Shown here: positions 44,411 to 56,400 of the stretch, piece after piece
Layout of the letters: every line of letters begins with the position of its first letter
Position numbering within the stretch: position 1 is the first letter of the stretch
Source: Pocillopora verrucosa
Lineage: Eukaryota; Cnidaria; Anthozoa; Scleractinia; Pocilloporidae
Reading direction: 5' to 3'
Length of the DNA: 64,000 nt
Assembly (NCBI RefSeq): GCF_036669915.1
Contig: NC_089318.1
Location: forward strand, 9,767,390-9,831,389
The notes under the pieces: model-generated
Seen by the model: the letters and a program-made list of their open reading frames with translations, nothing else
What the model was told of the DNA's origin: nothing
Databases searched by the model: none
Translations under genes and position numbers: made by a program

Positions 44411-46916
44411 CTACTGTACAACTCTAGTAATCCAAGAGTTTAGAACTCGCACGTCAGTATAAACGCCGTATTTATTTGGGACTGCACAATGTTTTCCCCA
44501 TGATATGACGCCCACGAGGTACCACTGTCCTTCATATTCACAAGCTAGCGGTCCACCGCTATCTTTTTGACATGCATCAATCCCTCCATCCTTGTATCCG
44601 GCGCACAAAGCCGTCTTTGGAACAGTCCCATCGTAGGATTTCTTTTTGTTACATTCCGTTCGCGAAACTAAGCGTACCGGAGCTTCTTGCAAAAACTCCG
44701 ACGGTGGCTTGTTCCATCCCTTTGATCCCCATCCTGTCACATAGCAGATTTTCCCGGGGGGGAATACTAAGCCATTCACGGGGAGACAGATAGGTCGCAC
44801 AAAACTGTTATAGGTCACTGGGCTTGAAAGTTCAAGAAGAGCTGAAATAAAAAGGAAAGCTATGAAAAAAATTCTCGCCATTCATCCATATGAACAATAA
44901 TTTTTATCTGGAAAATCTGGAAAAACATTGTTCGCGGCGTCTTAATGGGTGAACGATGCTTTTCCAATAGTAACTAGATTGGGAAACATCGCCACCGTTT
45001 GGGCGAAACCTTGCGAACCAAGACGTTGAAAAGATATGTGGACTCTGATTGGGATGACAGTTTAACACCTTGAAGCAAAGCTGCTTTGTTCAAAGGCAAC
45101 GAAATGTAAAATTTTTTCCCTGGAAGAACTGTGAAAATTCCAGGAGAGGATCTGAACAAATACGAGTGGGAGTTTCTTATCTGGGAGAAATAAGGAGGAG
45201 CGACTATTCTGCCATTATCACAAAGGACCTCTACTTGGTGAATATTAACATAACGCTTCGTGACTCAGTCGGTGGTTGTGCCCAATGAGTATCAAGGAGG
45301 TACGGATTCAAATTCCGTCGACCCCGAATTCGGTTTTCAGGACTCTCTTCCTACAATTTCTTCAGTTTAGTTTAGCTATGAGAATAATTTCGTTATTTTT
45401 TTAAATCATCCAGCTTGCACTCTAATTATATTTTATAACAATCATTTCCTGATGAGGATTTTTTCCCCTATCGCAGGGTTTTGACTCACCTACATCATAA
45501 TCTGGAGGCTGAATAAGCACACCTTGAACAGTTTTACCCCAGTACTTTGGGTGCACGATGATGTTCTTTACTCCTTTCACTTGTTGAAACTCTTTCGACT
45601 CTGATGAAAGAGGATTGGCACCAAGTTTAACTTTCCAGCGAGTTGGATCCTTTGTTGACCGATAATCTGTTTAAATATAGATATATTTCAGACAAAGTTA
45701 TCATCCTGGTTAGGAGGCGGAAATTTAATATTCAAGGATACAATGACATGACTTTTGCTTTAAGAAATACTAGCGAGCTCTCTTCGATGGAAGAAGGAAG
45801 TTCCTTGTTTGGCGTCTGTGAAATTCCTAAATTTTTTTCTGGCCTCTCATTAGCTGAGGTGTTTCGGTTAGAAACTCATTTACGACCATTTTCGTCATAT
45901 ATTATTAGAGTACCTTGGATTTTTCGCGTCATTCACACACCTGTGAAACAATGGCAAGCAGTTAAAACCCAGTTAGGTCTGATAATTGAGCCTGCACACA
46001 CTTGGACATCATCCAGCATTAAAGCAACCTGCCAAGGCCATGCACCGTCACTGCTTACTCTCCCACCCACTATTCGCTTGTCTATCACATTGTTTCTTGT
46101 AATAGCCATTCCATAGTAATTACTGGTTGTTGAGTGAAGAATACGTTGTCCACAAGAGTCCATACCTTAAATCAAAAAGGAGAACAGAATAATGTTTCTT
46201 TGCCTCCTTGAATATTTTGGGATTATTTGTATCAGGAGGATGGTATTGTTACTAAAAGGAGTGACAGATTTCATTTCACAAAATAAACTTAAAACTTGAG
46301 AGAGCACAACTTCCTTCAGTGATATTCTCCGAATAATTTATTAAAAATGGTAAGTTTGTGTAAAATTAATTTCGAGCATACTAGACTGATGGGTACACAG
46401 TGATGACGGACGAAGTGTTGATGAAGGCGGACTTACGAGAGAAGTGAAGAAAGGAAGACAAGGTAAATCTTAAAAAGCATAAGCTAAAAGGAAACCATTT
46501 TGGAGTTTCGTTGAAATTTTTTTCCACCTTGCTTTCAAATTCAACTGGTTCTCTTCTTATCGTAAATGAGCACGAAATCTAAATCTGCCTTTTGCAGTAA
46601 AAATCTTTCTCTACTTTTTATCGGAAAAAATCATTAACTGCCCCAAACATCAGTTCAAACAATGCTAAATAAAAAACAAGTATAGAACGATTTAGAGCAC
46701 CTTTTTCCCCCCCTGATTATGCAATTCTCGTACCTCACTTTATACCAACTTACCTTGGGGGAATCGTTCCTTCTGAAGGACAGTAGAACCACAACAAACG
46801 TTGATGATCATAAAAGACATACACGTAACACTTTCTCTTTTCCACAGCATCATTGGGTACACAATGACTGCGATTAAACAAAAACGGTCAAAAAGGCGTC
46901 TCTCACAAGTCATCAT
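44411..46916 (-). CDS. Trypsin-like serine protease, four exons (331 aa)
   Basis: Exons on the minus strand: 46916-46754, 46165-45941, 45666-45490, 44841-44411. All junctions are GT-AG in phase 1 and the sum is divisible by three. Exon 1 carries a hydrophobic run (FCLIAVIVYPMMLW), possibly a signal or membrane anchor. Zymogen cleavage is at KR|IVGG (85/86). The catalytic triad is His126 in TACHC, Asp187 in YDVALL and Ser283 in KDSGGP. Asp277, six residues before the serine, predicts cleavage after Arg/Lys. Cys in MDSCGQ and in PICLP probably tie the light chain to the protease domain. Unusual: Lys281 replaces the Gly before DSGG, Tyr313 replaces the usual Pro in KPGVY, His replaces Gly in WGxGC, and an extra Cys lies in TACHC. 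Probably secreted or surface-bound; substrate unknown. Exons 2-4 are firm, exon 1 is inferred from phase and donor. Confidence 0.88.
45254..45330 (+). repeat. tRNA-like Pol III promoter relic (possible SINE head)
   Basis: Inside intron 3 of the protease gene. TGACTCAGTCGG resembles an A box and GGATTCAAATTCC a B box, at tRNA spacing (43 bp start to start). The T arm pairs perfectly (ACGGA/TCCGT). The acceptor arms do not pair, so it is not a working tRNA. Confidence 0.35.
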
Positions 46917-49900
46917 GTCATCTGCGTCCCGTGATTTGTAAAGTGCCTTGGATTCAATATCTAGCCTGCAACAAACTTTCTTTTTGTATTTGAATAAAGG
47001 GGGCAAGTTTCTAAAGAAACTGTGGTGCTGCGTCAGTGGGAGAGTATAACAGGGTAATTTGGTACTATCAACTGAGTTGATAATACTAAATTACCCTTTC
47101 CTTTTACATGGTTAAGCGTATATGGCTACCTAGGAATTACGTGTGCACAAACACGTACCAATCCTTTGGATCTTTTCATCAAATCAACATTGATCTTTGC
47201 ACGAGAAAGATTTCGCAGCGAAACAGGTTGTCGTTCATAGGTCACGCGGCTATCTCTGTTTTTTTTCTCAGTGATACACTTAAAGCAGCTGCTTCTTTTT
47301 GAATTAGGAAAACAGCCCAAAGAGCGGGAATCTTTGAAATAAATTTACTTGTTAAAAGAGATCATGACGACAGAGAACCGTTGCTTGTAAATTATTGCGC
47401 TCATATTCTTCCATAAAAAAAGATCGGCGGCCTCTGTGCCTAAAACTCACCATCTCGACTCTTAATATTGAAAAACGGTAAGATAATGTTAAATTGGCCT
47501 GAAATTAGCATATGTTCAAGTCATTATTTACTGTCCAATGCCTACCTAGATGACGCTTTCTGTCGGCTTAAGTAGTAGCTGAGTAGTAAAAAATTCTGCT
47601 TTCGTATGAATCAAAGACCAAAAAAAAATGGACTCTGCGATTGAAAAATCCTACTTCTGTTTCACATCTTTCATTGATTATCTTAAAGAACTTTCTCGTT
47701 ACATCCAATTACTTAGAGAATAAAGCCGATCATCTTCTTTGAAAGCTACCGACCTTCCTTGTTCAATATTTAATTAAACGTTCCACTTTCAAACGTTCGC
47801 AAACATTAGTTCAATGCTATTCTTTAGTTTATCTTTGAACAACTTCCCATTTCCGTCGTTTGGTCTTGGTATCAGCTTCTCCCCAGATAGTATAATTTTA
47901 GCAGTTGTTTAAAATCGTGAACATCAGCTGCGGAAATTACACACAGTAAACGAAGATAATTCGGCTTGTATTGGACAAATAACAGCTAAAACACTAACAT
48001 GTAAATGAAGTGCAGGAACAATTCTATCGATGCTCAATAAATTTTGGTCTTTTATCACTTGCACAACAGTCTGCCAAACACGGTAATAAGTTAACTGAAT
48101 ATTTGACTTGTGCTCACCTATATCAAAATATTATAGCTGACTTTTGAAATCTTTTTAGGCAAAGCAGTTAAGAAATTCAGATACTTGTCTTTGAAAGATT
48201 ATTTATTAACCGAATAGATTTTATTTTTAAAATTATGTCCCAATATTAATTTTACTGAATACAACAGTAACGTTTTTCCACCAATTAAACGTCTCTAACA
48301 AGACGGTGAACTTTCAGAGTAAATGGATCAGTACAACCTGTTAAAATAACAACGCAAAATCTCGTCGCAATTTCCAATAGCAGCTCAATAAACTGTCAAA
48401 CTTATAAATCCGTTTCTTTATCTCGCGGCTTGAATCAAAAGTAAAAAAATTTACATTGGTAAACACCTTACCTGTCAATTTTGTGAATATTCTAGCTGAA
48501 GAACGATTTGTGTGACTTGTCTTTTATCGAGAAAAGTCGTCGGTATAAGCGCTTCTTGTCCGCTTACACCTGTTAACAAACCACCCTTAACATAACAAAG
48601 ATATCCTGCTGATTATGTTTGGCGGCGTAAAAATTCATTTTAAGGGTTCAAAATAACCATGTTGATCCTACTTATAACTACCAAGCCATCACTGACTCCC
48701 CGATGCTGCAGGATTGCACTGAAATTTTTATGCAATCAGTTGAAAGATTTGAGTGGTGTGGCCTTTCTTACGAGTCTGGTTAATGTATTGTTGTTCGTTG
48801 ACTATAAAGTTACTTTTAAGCCAGGTGCACTTTGTTGACTTTTCAACCAGTCTTAGCCGTTCTTTCTAATTAACTCTCCCCGCCTAATCTCCCTTTTAAC
48901 AGGATAAAGTTTTCTTCTGAAATTTAGTTCTTTGGAAGTTTCTCAACAGACATAAGACCGTGGTTCTTTGATTTTCTTTCTTTTTTTTTTATTTTCTTGT
49001 ATTCGTTTGGTGAATGCTGGAATAACTTTTTTTAACCTCCCATCCCAATTTTTACAATTTACCCGCTAAATTAATATCTTAAGACAGAAAATAAGAATCC
49101 ACACGGTTTTTCCTGCTCTATTGACATAACTATAAAGCCAATTGGTATCCCAAGCGTCAGCCGTAGCAAACAAAATCTAACCTTTCAAGTTTTCGCGTTC
49201 AATTCCGTTTTTGTATAATAAGACCGCCCTCCTAGCTATTAGTTTCTCTAATTGTGTTTGCAATGCAATCATTCGCCTCCGTAACTGCAAATTGAAATAA
49301 AAAGTATGTTCCGTCGTGTACGCCTAGTGTTAAGTGTCACTGGATTGTTAGCATTTATATGTAGGAAGTGTGTCGTTAAAAAGTAATTGTAGTACTTCAT
49401 AGTCTTTAATGAAAACGATTTTCCAACTGAGTTTCGAAAATCGAAATCCAAAGTAATCCCAGCGACCAATCGAACAAAGATTCACATTATCACGAGATAA
49501 GGAGAACTCAAAGTAAAAATAAGAAAATTGGCTGAAGCGCGGGAAAAGGCGAATGACTCAATTTCTTATAGTGTTGCATCTGATTCGTTTAGATGGCACG
49601 AGGTTTCTAAACCAATAGTAGAGCGATGCTTAGTAAAACCAAAGCAATATCGGATTACTTTCCACACTCATTTGAAAATTGCTCAAAACTAATGTATTGT
49701 AAGAAACTTGTATGCCATTAATTTTTAGTGAAATTCTCCCATTTGAGGAAAGAAATATTACATTCTATTTATAATTTTTCATCTATTTCCACGTGTTTTT
49801 ACCAAGCAAATAACTTCCTCGCCAAAAACACGATCACATGGTTACCAACTGGAGAAAATGAAAGTTACTTCATGATAAAGTAAACATCCTTGAGTCATTG

Positions 49901-50923
49901 AAAAACTCATCTCCTTTTCGAAACAAACATAATCTGCAAATAAATTGACCAGCATAATGAGTCATGACTTTTTCCTACAGCTGTATGAGCAATATTCAAA
50001 TATAAAAGAAACAATTGAAGAACAAATATTCTGATGTGACGCAGGGCACAAAATGCTTTGACTAGAAACATTAAATCTTGAAAATTCGTCATCAAAAGGT
50101 ATGTTCATATCCGAAAGTTAGTTTTTCTTTTAGCTACTTTATTTGTTTTTGAGCGATGAACTACTCTGCAGGGATGAGTCTAAGCTTTCACCTAGAAGTC
50201 ATAGATTACTACAGGAAAGACTTCACTTCAGCTGAGCGCCTAAGTAATCCAACTGGTGCATATGAAAGAACTAAGTCCGCGATTTAATACAATTGTTTTT
50301 ATTGATGAGCTGGTCATATAGCTGAGAAACATTTCACAAAGACTAACTTATGGTTTAAAACCTGTTGAGAATCTCATAAGATGCGCTGATTAGTTGGAAA
50401 GGGAATCGTTAACACATCTAGGTGAGATCATAGGAAATTAAAGTTTGCGCTTGCTCATGTAGAAGTTGTCATCGGAAACACTCGAGCGAAAGAGGGTGAC
50501 GAAAAGGAAGATGTTGAACAGAGATTAGAAGCTGTGAACTCCACATAGACTTCCTTGTTAAGTTTAATCTGATTCTGTATGCAAAACACATGCAAAAACT
50601 GACCCGGAGTATCAGTTCGTGATGTTTTCCTACAAGTTATATTTAAATGAAAGTATCACAATTGAGGAAGTACTAATATACAGATTTTGAAGGTGCGCTA
50701 CTAAATAATTGAGTAGAATGATTAAACCTTAAAAATCATTCCACGAAAGGAAATTTTGAATTCGAAGCTAACTTGAACTTAAGAAAGATCCTGTGATCGA
50801 TGACGTTTTGTTTTACTTAACATTATCTTCACCATCATTCACATAATCAATATCATTACCATTAAAATCTTTACTTTTTCCCACCCTTGTTTTCCACTTC
50901 CTGTGTCTCTCGCCTAAAACTAC
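46917..50923. other. Intergenic stretch
   Basis: No gene recognised. Contains the short palindrome at 47051-47097 and a dispersed repeat fragment near 49490-49570 (GCTGAAGCGCGGGAAAAGGCG) shared with 37.6 kb. Confidence 0.45.
47051..47097. repeat. Near-perfect 47-bp palindrome
   Basis: AGGGTAATTTGGTACTATCAACT faces its reverse complement with two mismatches, centred on ACTGAGT. It shares the TATCAACT core with 15375-15460 and looks like two fused transposon ends. Confidence 0.8.
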
Positions 50924-51542
50924 CTCACACGCTCAAACATATTGATCGATATCAACGTTTGTACCGAAAGATGATTGGTAGGATTAAACTCTGATGCGAA
51001 AAAACATAAAAAACACCCGCACACAAGGGTAAACAAAGCAACAGAACAAAAACAAAAATATGCATTACAATGGATCCTCGACTAAGAGGATATTACCAGC
51101 ACGACTAAAGGTGATTACCCTCATTTCGCCAAGACGCTCAAAAGACGGTAAACAACAGACAGGAAAAATTAAAATTTGGTAAGTTCTATTAGACTAATAT
51201 GCACGGGTATCATTAAAAGAGTTCTCACACGTTCAAACATATTGATCGATATCAACGTTTGTACTGAAAGATGATTAGTAGGATTAAACTCTGATGCGAA
51301 AAAACATAAAAAAAAAACACCATAAAAAAAAACACCCGCACACAAGGGTAAACAAAGCAACAGAACAAAAACAAAAATATGCATTACAATGGATCCTCGA
51401 CTAAGAGGATATTACCAGCACGACTAAAGGTGATTACCCTCATTTCGCCAAGACGCTCAAAAGACGATAAACAACAGACAGGAAAAATTAAAATTTGGTA
51501 AGTTCTATTAGACTGATATGCACGGGTATCATTAAAAGAGTT
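50924..51542. repeat. Recent tandem duplication, about 301-bp unit, two copies
   Basis: Copy 1 is 50924-51224 and copy 2 is 51225-51542. They are almost identical apart from a few substitutions and an A-rich insertion of about 17 bp (AAAAAAAACACCATAAAA) near 51307 in copy 2. Each holds CATATTGATCGATATCAACG and GGATCCTCGACTAAGAGGAT. No coding frame is kept. Confidence 0.95.
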
Positions 51543-53489
51543 TCAGTTCCTAAATCTGGGAATAGGGGCACAGCCTATAACCCTTTTTGTTCAACGCGTT
51601 TTTTTTTTGTCCACTCGACGTATTTAGAAGCCTGTGGTAAATAGCTGATATTGCTTAGGCCAAATAAACCCAAATGTCGTTTCCTTCCGATTGGAAAGCA
51701 AATTAGAAATTTTGATTCCTTTTTTCCTCAGTTGTCATCTATTTAAAAAAAATACTTATTTTTACTAGTACTGTCACGGTTACGTAATCATGTAACAAAA
51801 TATACGGTAGACAAAATCAATCGATACTAATTTGGAAGATTAACCAGCATACCTACAGGATCATTACTTTATTACTGCAGCATTGACTTCCAACACTAAA
51901 ATTTGGATTCTTTAATTTCTCTACCGCTTATTCACTAGATTTCTCACTGCACTAGGGAAGGGAATGAAAAAGTTTCGCTTCCAAATTAATGTAAGGTGTA
52001 ACTGTTACACAAAGAAAGGTCTCATGTTAGAAATCTACGATAATAATAATTATATAGGTTAGAGACAATCTACCGAAGAACAGCTCATCCTGGTTAAGCA
52101 AGTAACTAGGACCAACAAACGCAGATACTTTGACGTAATTCATTTTGTTTTGACCAGTTGTTATCATCAATAAAAGACATCCAGTTTCCATATTAACAGA
52201 AAGAATACTTGAAAGTTAGGGGAAAATTATCCACCCACTTAAACAACAAAACTTTCCAGTGCCATTCCATCAACAAAAACAGATTTGCAATTGAAATGCA
52301 AATTGCTTAAATTGAGTTTAATTCTCAATCACGTATTTTCACGCTGTTTCTGTTTTTCTTTATCGGTCGTGCTTCACTTTTTTTTTTCATGTTTTGAACA
52401 CAATGAAACCTACGGCGAGAAATCAAACAAAACTACTAAAAATAAAAGCCAGCGAAACTCGCTAGATTTTGTTAGAAATATGTTTCGCTGAGACAATTTG
52501 TATTACAGGGAAACCTTCATTAGACGAGGTAGAGATAATTGTAATCAAACCGAAATCAATCTGACGTCGCTAAAGTTCTCTCCGTCATTCACCATTCTTT
52601 ATTCAAGCAATTACCACTGCAAATGGTTTCTTGGACTTTCAGACGAAAGGAAAAAACTTCATGATTGTATGACTTCTGTTCTTCGTTTGTTCGCGTGACT
52701 GATATTTTTCGTGAATCGAAAGGGAGGTTTTTTTTTAGTTGGTTAAGTAAAGAAATCACAGAACAGTTTCATCTAATGAGAGTAATTGTCCTCTTAGGCT
52801 GACAAAAGACAAACAAGATTCTGAAGAATATTGAGACGTTCGATAAACGTTGTGTTTTTTAAGTCATTAATGACTTAACACGACACGCCCAAAAAGTTTC
52901 GCGAGGAGAAGTCAAAATCAAACCCAGAAAGTTTCTCGATCTAATTAAAATGAAAATTGTTAAGATATATTACGATATGTTGACAACTTGCCTTATTTGG
53001 TTAGTTGCCTCATAAAATAAGCAGTGATTTTATTGCTTACAGAACGGCCTCCAACATGGCATGTTGAGTTTTTTTGCAATACAGAACAACAAGATATAGA
53101 AATCAAACCGTTTCCAAAAACATGTTGAGGAAATCAAACATTTACAAGAGCAGCGAGAGATGTAAAAGCAACGAACGTAGACAAACAGAGACACTTCGAA
53201 ATAAGCAAGAGAGGATAACCCGGCCTCTTTTAGAATCCAGAAAAATCTTCCCTCAATATATCTAGGCAGAGAGACCGCCGGTCACCTGCAAAAACACTCC
53301 TCTATCGTCTAATAAAACCCAAGAGAAATTTAAAAAATTTTAGACGAGCAATGCTTCAGTATGTCACCCCGAGTACAATGATTTCTCGTTCACTTCTTTC
53401 TAGAGGAATATCATGATAAAAAATTAAATATGTTGAACTAATTCCAACATTCCTTCCGCAGGACTCCTAGGTCTGAAGTGTTTTACGTG
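51543..53489. other. Upstream region of the PAN/EGF/CUB/SRCR gene
   Basis: No gene seen; AT-rich. No TATA box that I would defend near 53490. Confidence 0.45.
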
Positions 53490-56400
53490 ATGGCGTTTTC
53501 AAGAACTTTTCACATTACAACTTCGATGATAGCGATTCTGTGTCAAACGATCCATGCAGCTTCACCTGAACCCTGTGGAAGCGAACAATCGATCAACGGG
53601 ATGATGCTTAAAGGACATGTTTTTCAGACCATCAAGGCTTCCCACTCAGCTTTGCTCGCATTGGATTGTCTGACAGCGTGCAACAATGACATAAGATGTC
53701 AAAGCTTCAACTATGTTATCTCCCAGAGCATATGCGAACTAAACAACCGCACGAAAGAAGCCAAACCTGACAACTTTGTTCCCAACCCTGAAAGATATTA
53801 TTTCAAAAGATATAAAGACAGAGGTAAAATATACTGCATGTTTAGACCCCCTAGGTCACCGTTTGTTGAATGATCATGATACTACGTCAACACTTTGCAC
53901 AAATTTAAAAGCAGTCAACCGCAATTTTGATAGCTCGAAGGGAGCAACTGAAATTATAAGAAAATTACTCACTTTATTTTTTCTACACAAATACATGATA
54001 ATGACCTACGCAGTTTAAATGTTGATCTACATAGATTCCTTACTAAGGCATATGAGGGAGAGAAAAATGGCATGATTGCAGCTGTTAACCCTTCAACTCC
54101 CAAGATCCCACTAGTAATTCTCCTTACTGTCTCTCATACAGTTATTTTAATTTTTTATTTTTTTTCAACAAAAGCCGTTAAGAAGAATTAGTGTTCCCTT
54201 TAAATTGGACGATTAATTTCAATTTCTATTTAAATAACAGAGTGAAATTATCTCCTTTATCTAAAAGCAGTCATAAGAGCGTTCTTACTTTAGCAAATTC
54301 CAATTGTTCCTCCAGCACAGATCAGTTTGCTCAAAGGATAGACGGTATAAGAGTGGTAAAATCTACATGTCTATGATCTATAAAATAGTCTGGCGCTTGC
54401 ACGAAGGAGTATTGCTCTAATCTCTCTTACAAATCAATTTTTTTCTTCTTATCAGTCGCACTTGGTTCTATACCGGAACTACCTGCGGACTCTTGTTGGG
54501 AAATAAAGGTTACAGAAGGAGAAAAAGCCGTTAGTGGTGAATATTGGTTCAATTCTATTATACCCTCTAAGAGCATACTCGCTTACTGCGACATGGATAC
54601 TCTTGGTAAGTGGAGGACGCTGTCAGATAATGAAAAAGTAAGGGTTATGGGTTACCCTAAGATAGCAATAATCGTACTAAATGGTGGGTACCAGCGTGGT
54701 AGAGGTATAGGCTTAGGCGTGGTTTATTCCTTTAGTGTAATTTAACAAGGGTTTCTGTATCCCTCCGTTAAATAACCTAAATAGTACGAAATATTTGAAG
54801 AAAAACACAATCACACGTACAAATCAACGAGCAAAAAAAGCAAGTACGATAAGGTGTACTGATCTCTCTCACCTGCGATTAAAATCTTGTCGAGATAACA
54901 TGATTTTTTTGACGATAACTGAACTCAAATCAAATGGCAATTCTCGGATGACTACTACACCGTGGCGTTCTTTATTAAAGTAGATTGTACATTAGTTGAA
55001 ACTTGGGTTTTATTCTCGAATAAGACGTTCACGTACCCAACTAATCCATGGAATTCGTTTGATTGTTGCAGTCTATTCACAAAACTACTATTCCAGTCTG
55101 AATCGCCACAGGTGCCGTAACGGCTACCGGCTGTGTATATTAAATATTTTGGCCATGTACTGATCTGGCCCTTGTTTCATTCCTTAGATATAGACGAGTG
55201 CAGTGCCTCCAAAAATGTCTGTGATGTAAATGCAGTTTGCACAAACACGGAAGGTTCTTACTCTTGTTCCTGTAAACCAGGATTTACTGGGAATGGAAAG
55301 CACTGCAGTGGTAAGAATTCGACTAACAAGGAGCTAGTACGTTGATATATAGTAAAATACGCTTTCATACAGACCTAATATCCTTCTACTTATTTTGTTC
55401 TATATATTTATATAAAGAACACGGCATCATTTCGAGTATTTATACAAGTGTAAAGCTTTATACCAAAAATGTGAAAATGTTTTATGAACGCTCGAAGGCA
55501 TGCCCTTAGGTGATAAGAAAAACTCCATTCATTTCCAAACAAGTAAAAAAACCAAGATGGCTTCCAATTTCGCATCAGATAGCTGATGATAAAATACTGA
55601 TCACGTCCTAGCATAAGAAATCTTGAAGGAGGGGAAAGTAGAACTGGCAGTGGAAAACGTGAATGTTTTAGATCTGAAAGTTGTCTGGGGCAGCAAGTAT
55701 AAAAACGATTCTGGTAGAACGAAGATGCATTCAAGACCTTTTTACATTCGGGAGTTCGATTGTTGTAGGATGTAAAATGTCAAGGACGTAACTATAGTCT
55801 CCCAACAAAAACATTTTAACGAAAGAGAGGTTAAAGGCGATTTCTGCATCCATTGCAAAGCTAACCAAGACACATTTGTTGACCGAACTTTATTGAAATG
55901 AGAACATCGAGGACATTTGAAGTTCTTTGCTATCGGTCTAAAACTATGAATATTTGAACATATTTTTTTTGTCCTAGAGTGAAAATGAAGCGTGAAGCTG
56001 GGAAATTAAACAAATTAGTACTGGCGCCCGTGTGAAATAGAAAGAATCACTAGTTAATAAAGATTAAACGGTCCGTGCCATTGGCAGGTTGAAATTTTAT
56101 TGTATTTGAAAGGACATGAAGTTGCTCGAGTACCGACACAGGCGATTAATACCAGACGTAGGAGAAAAGCTCGCTTTTTTTATTAATTTAAATTAACGCC
56201 AAAATTACGATCGGTTTCACGTTTTCCGCCCGGGGAAAAGATTAGCCATGGACATGGTCAGCCTTAAAGTAGGGAGGGTTTTCCTGTAGTAAAACATTTT
56301 ACACTTTTATAATCCAATCAAAAGGCTCTGAAAAATTTCAAACAAGATACTATTTATAAACTGCTTGGTTCAGACTGCTACATATAACTATCATCTAAAC

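Noticed and set aside
45254-45330. Functional tRNA gene
   Set aside because: A and B boxes are present but the acceptor stem does not pair.
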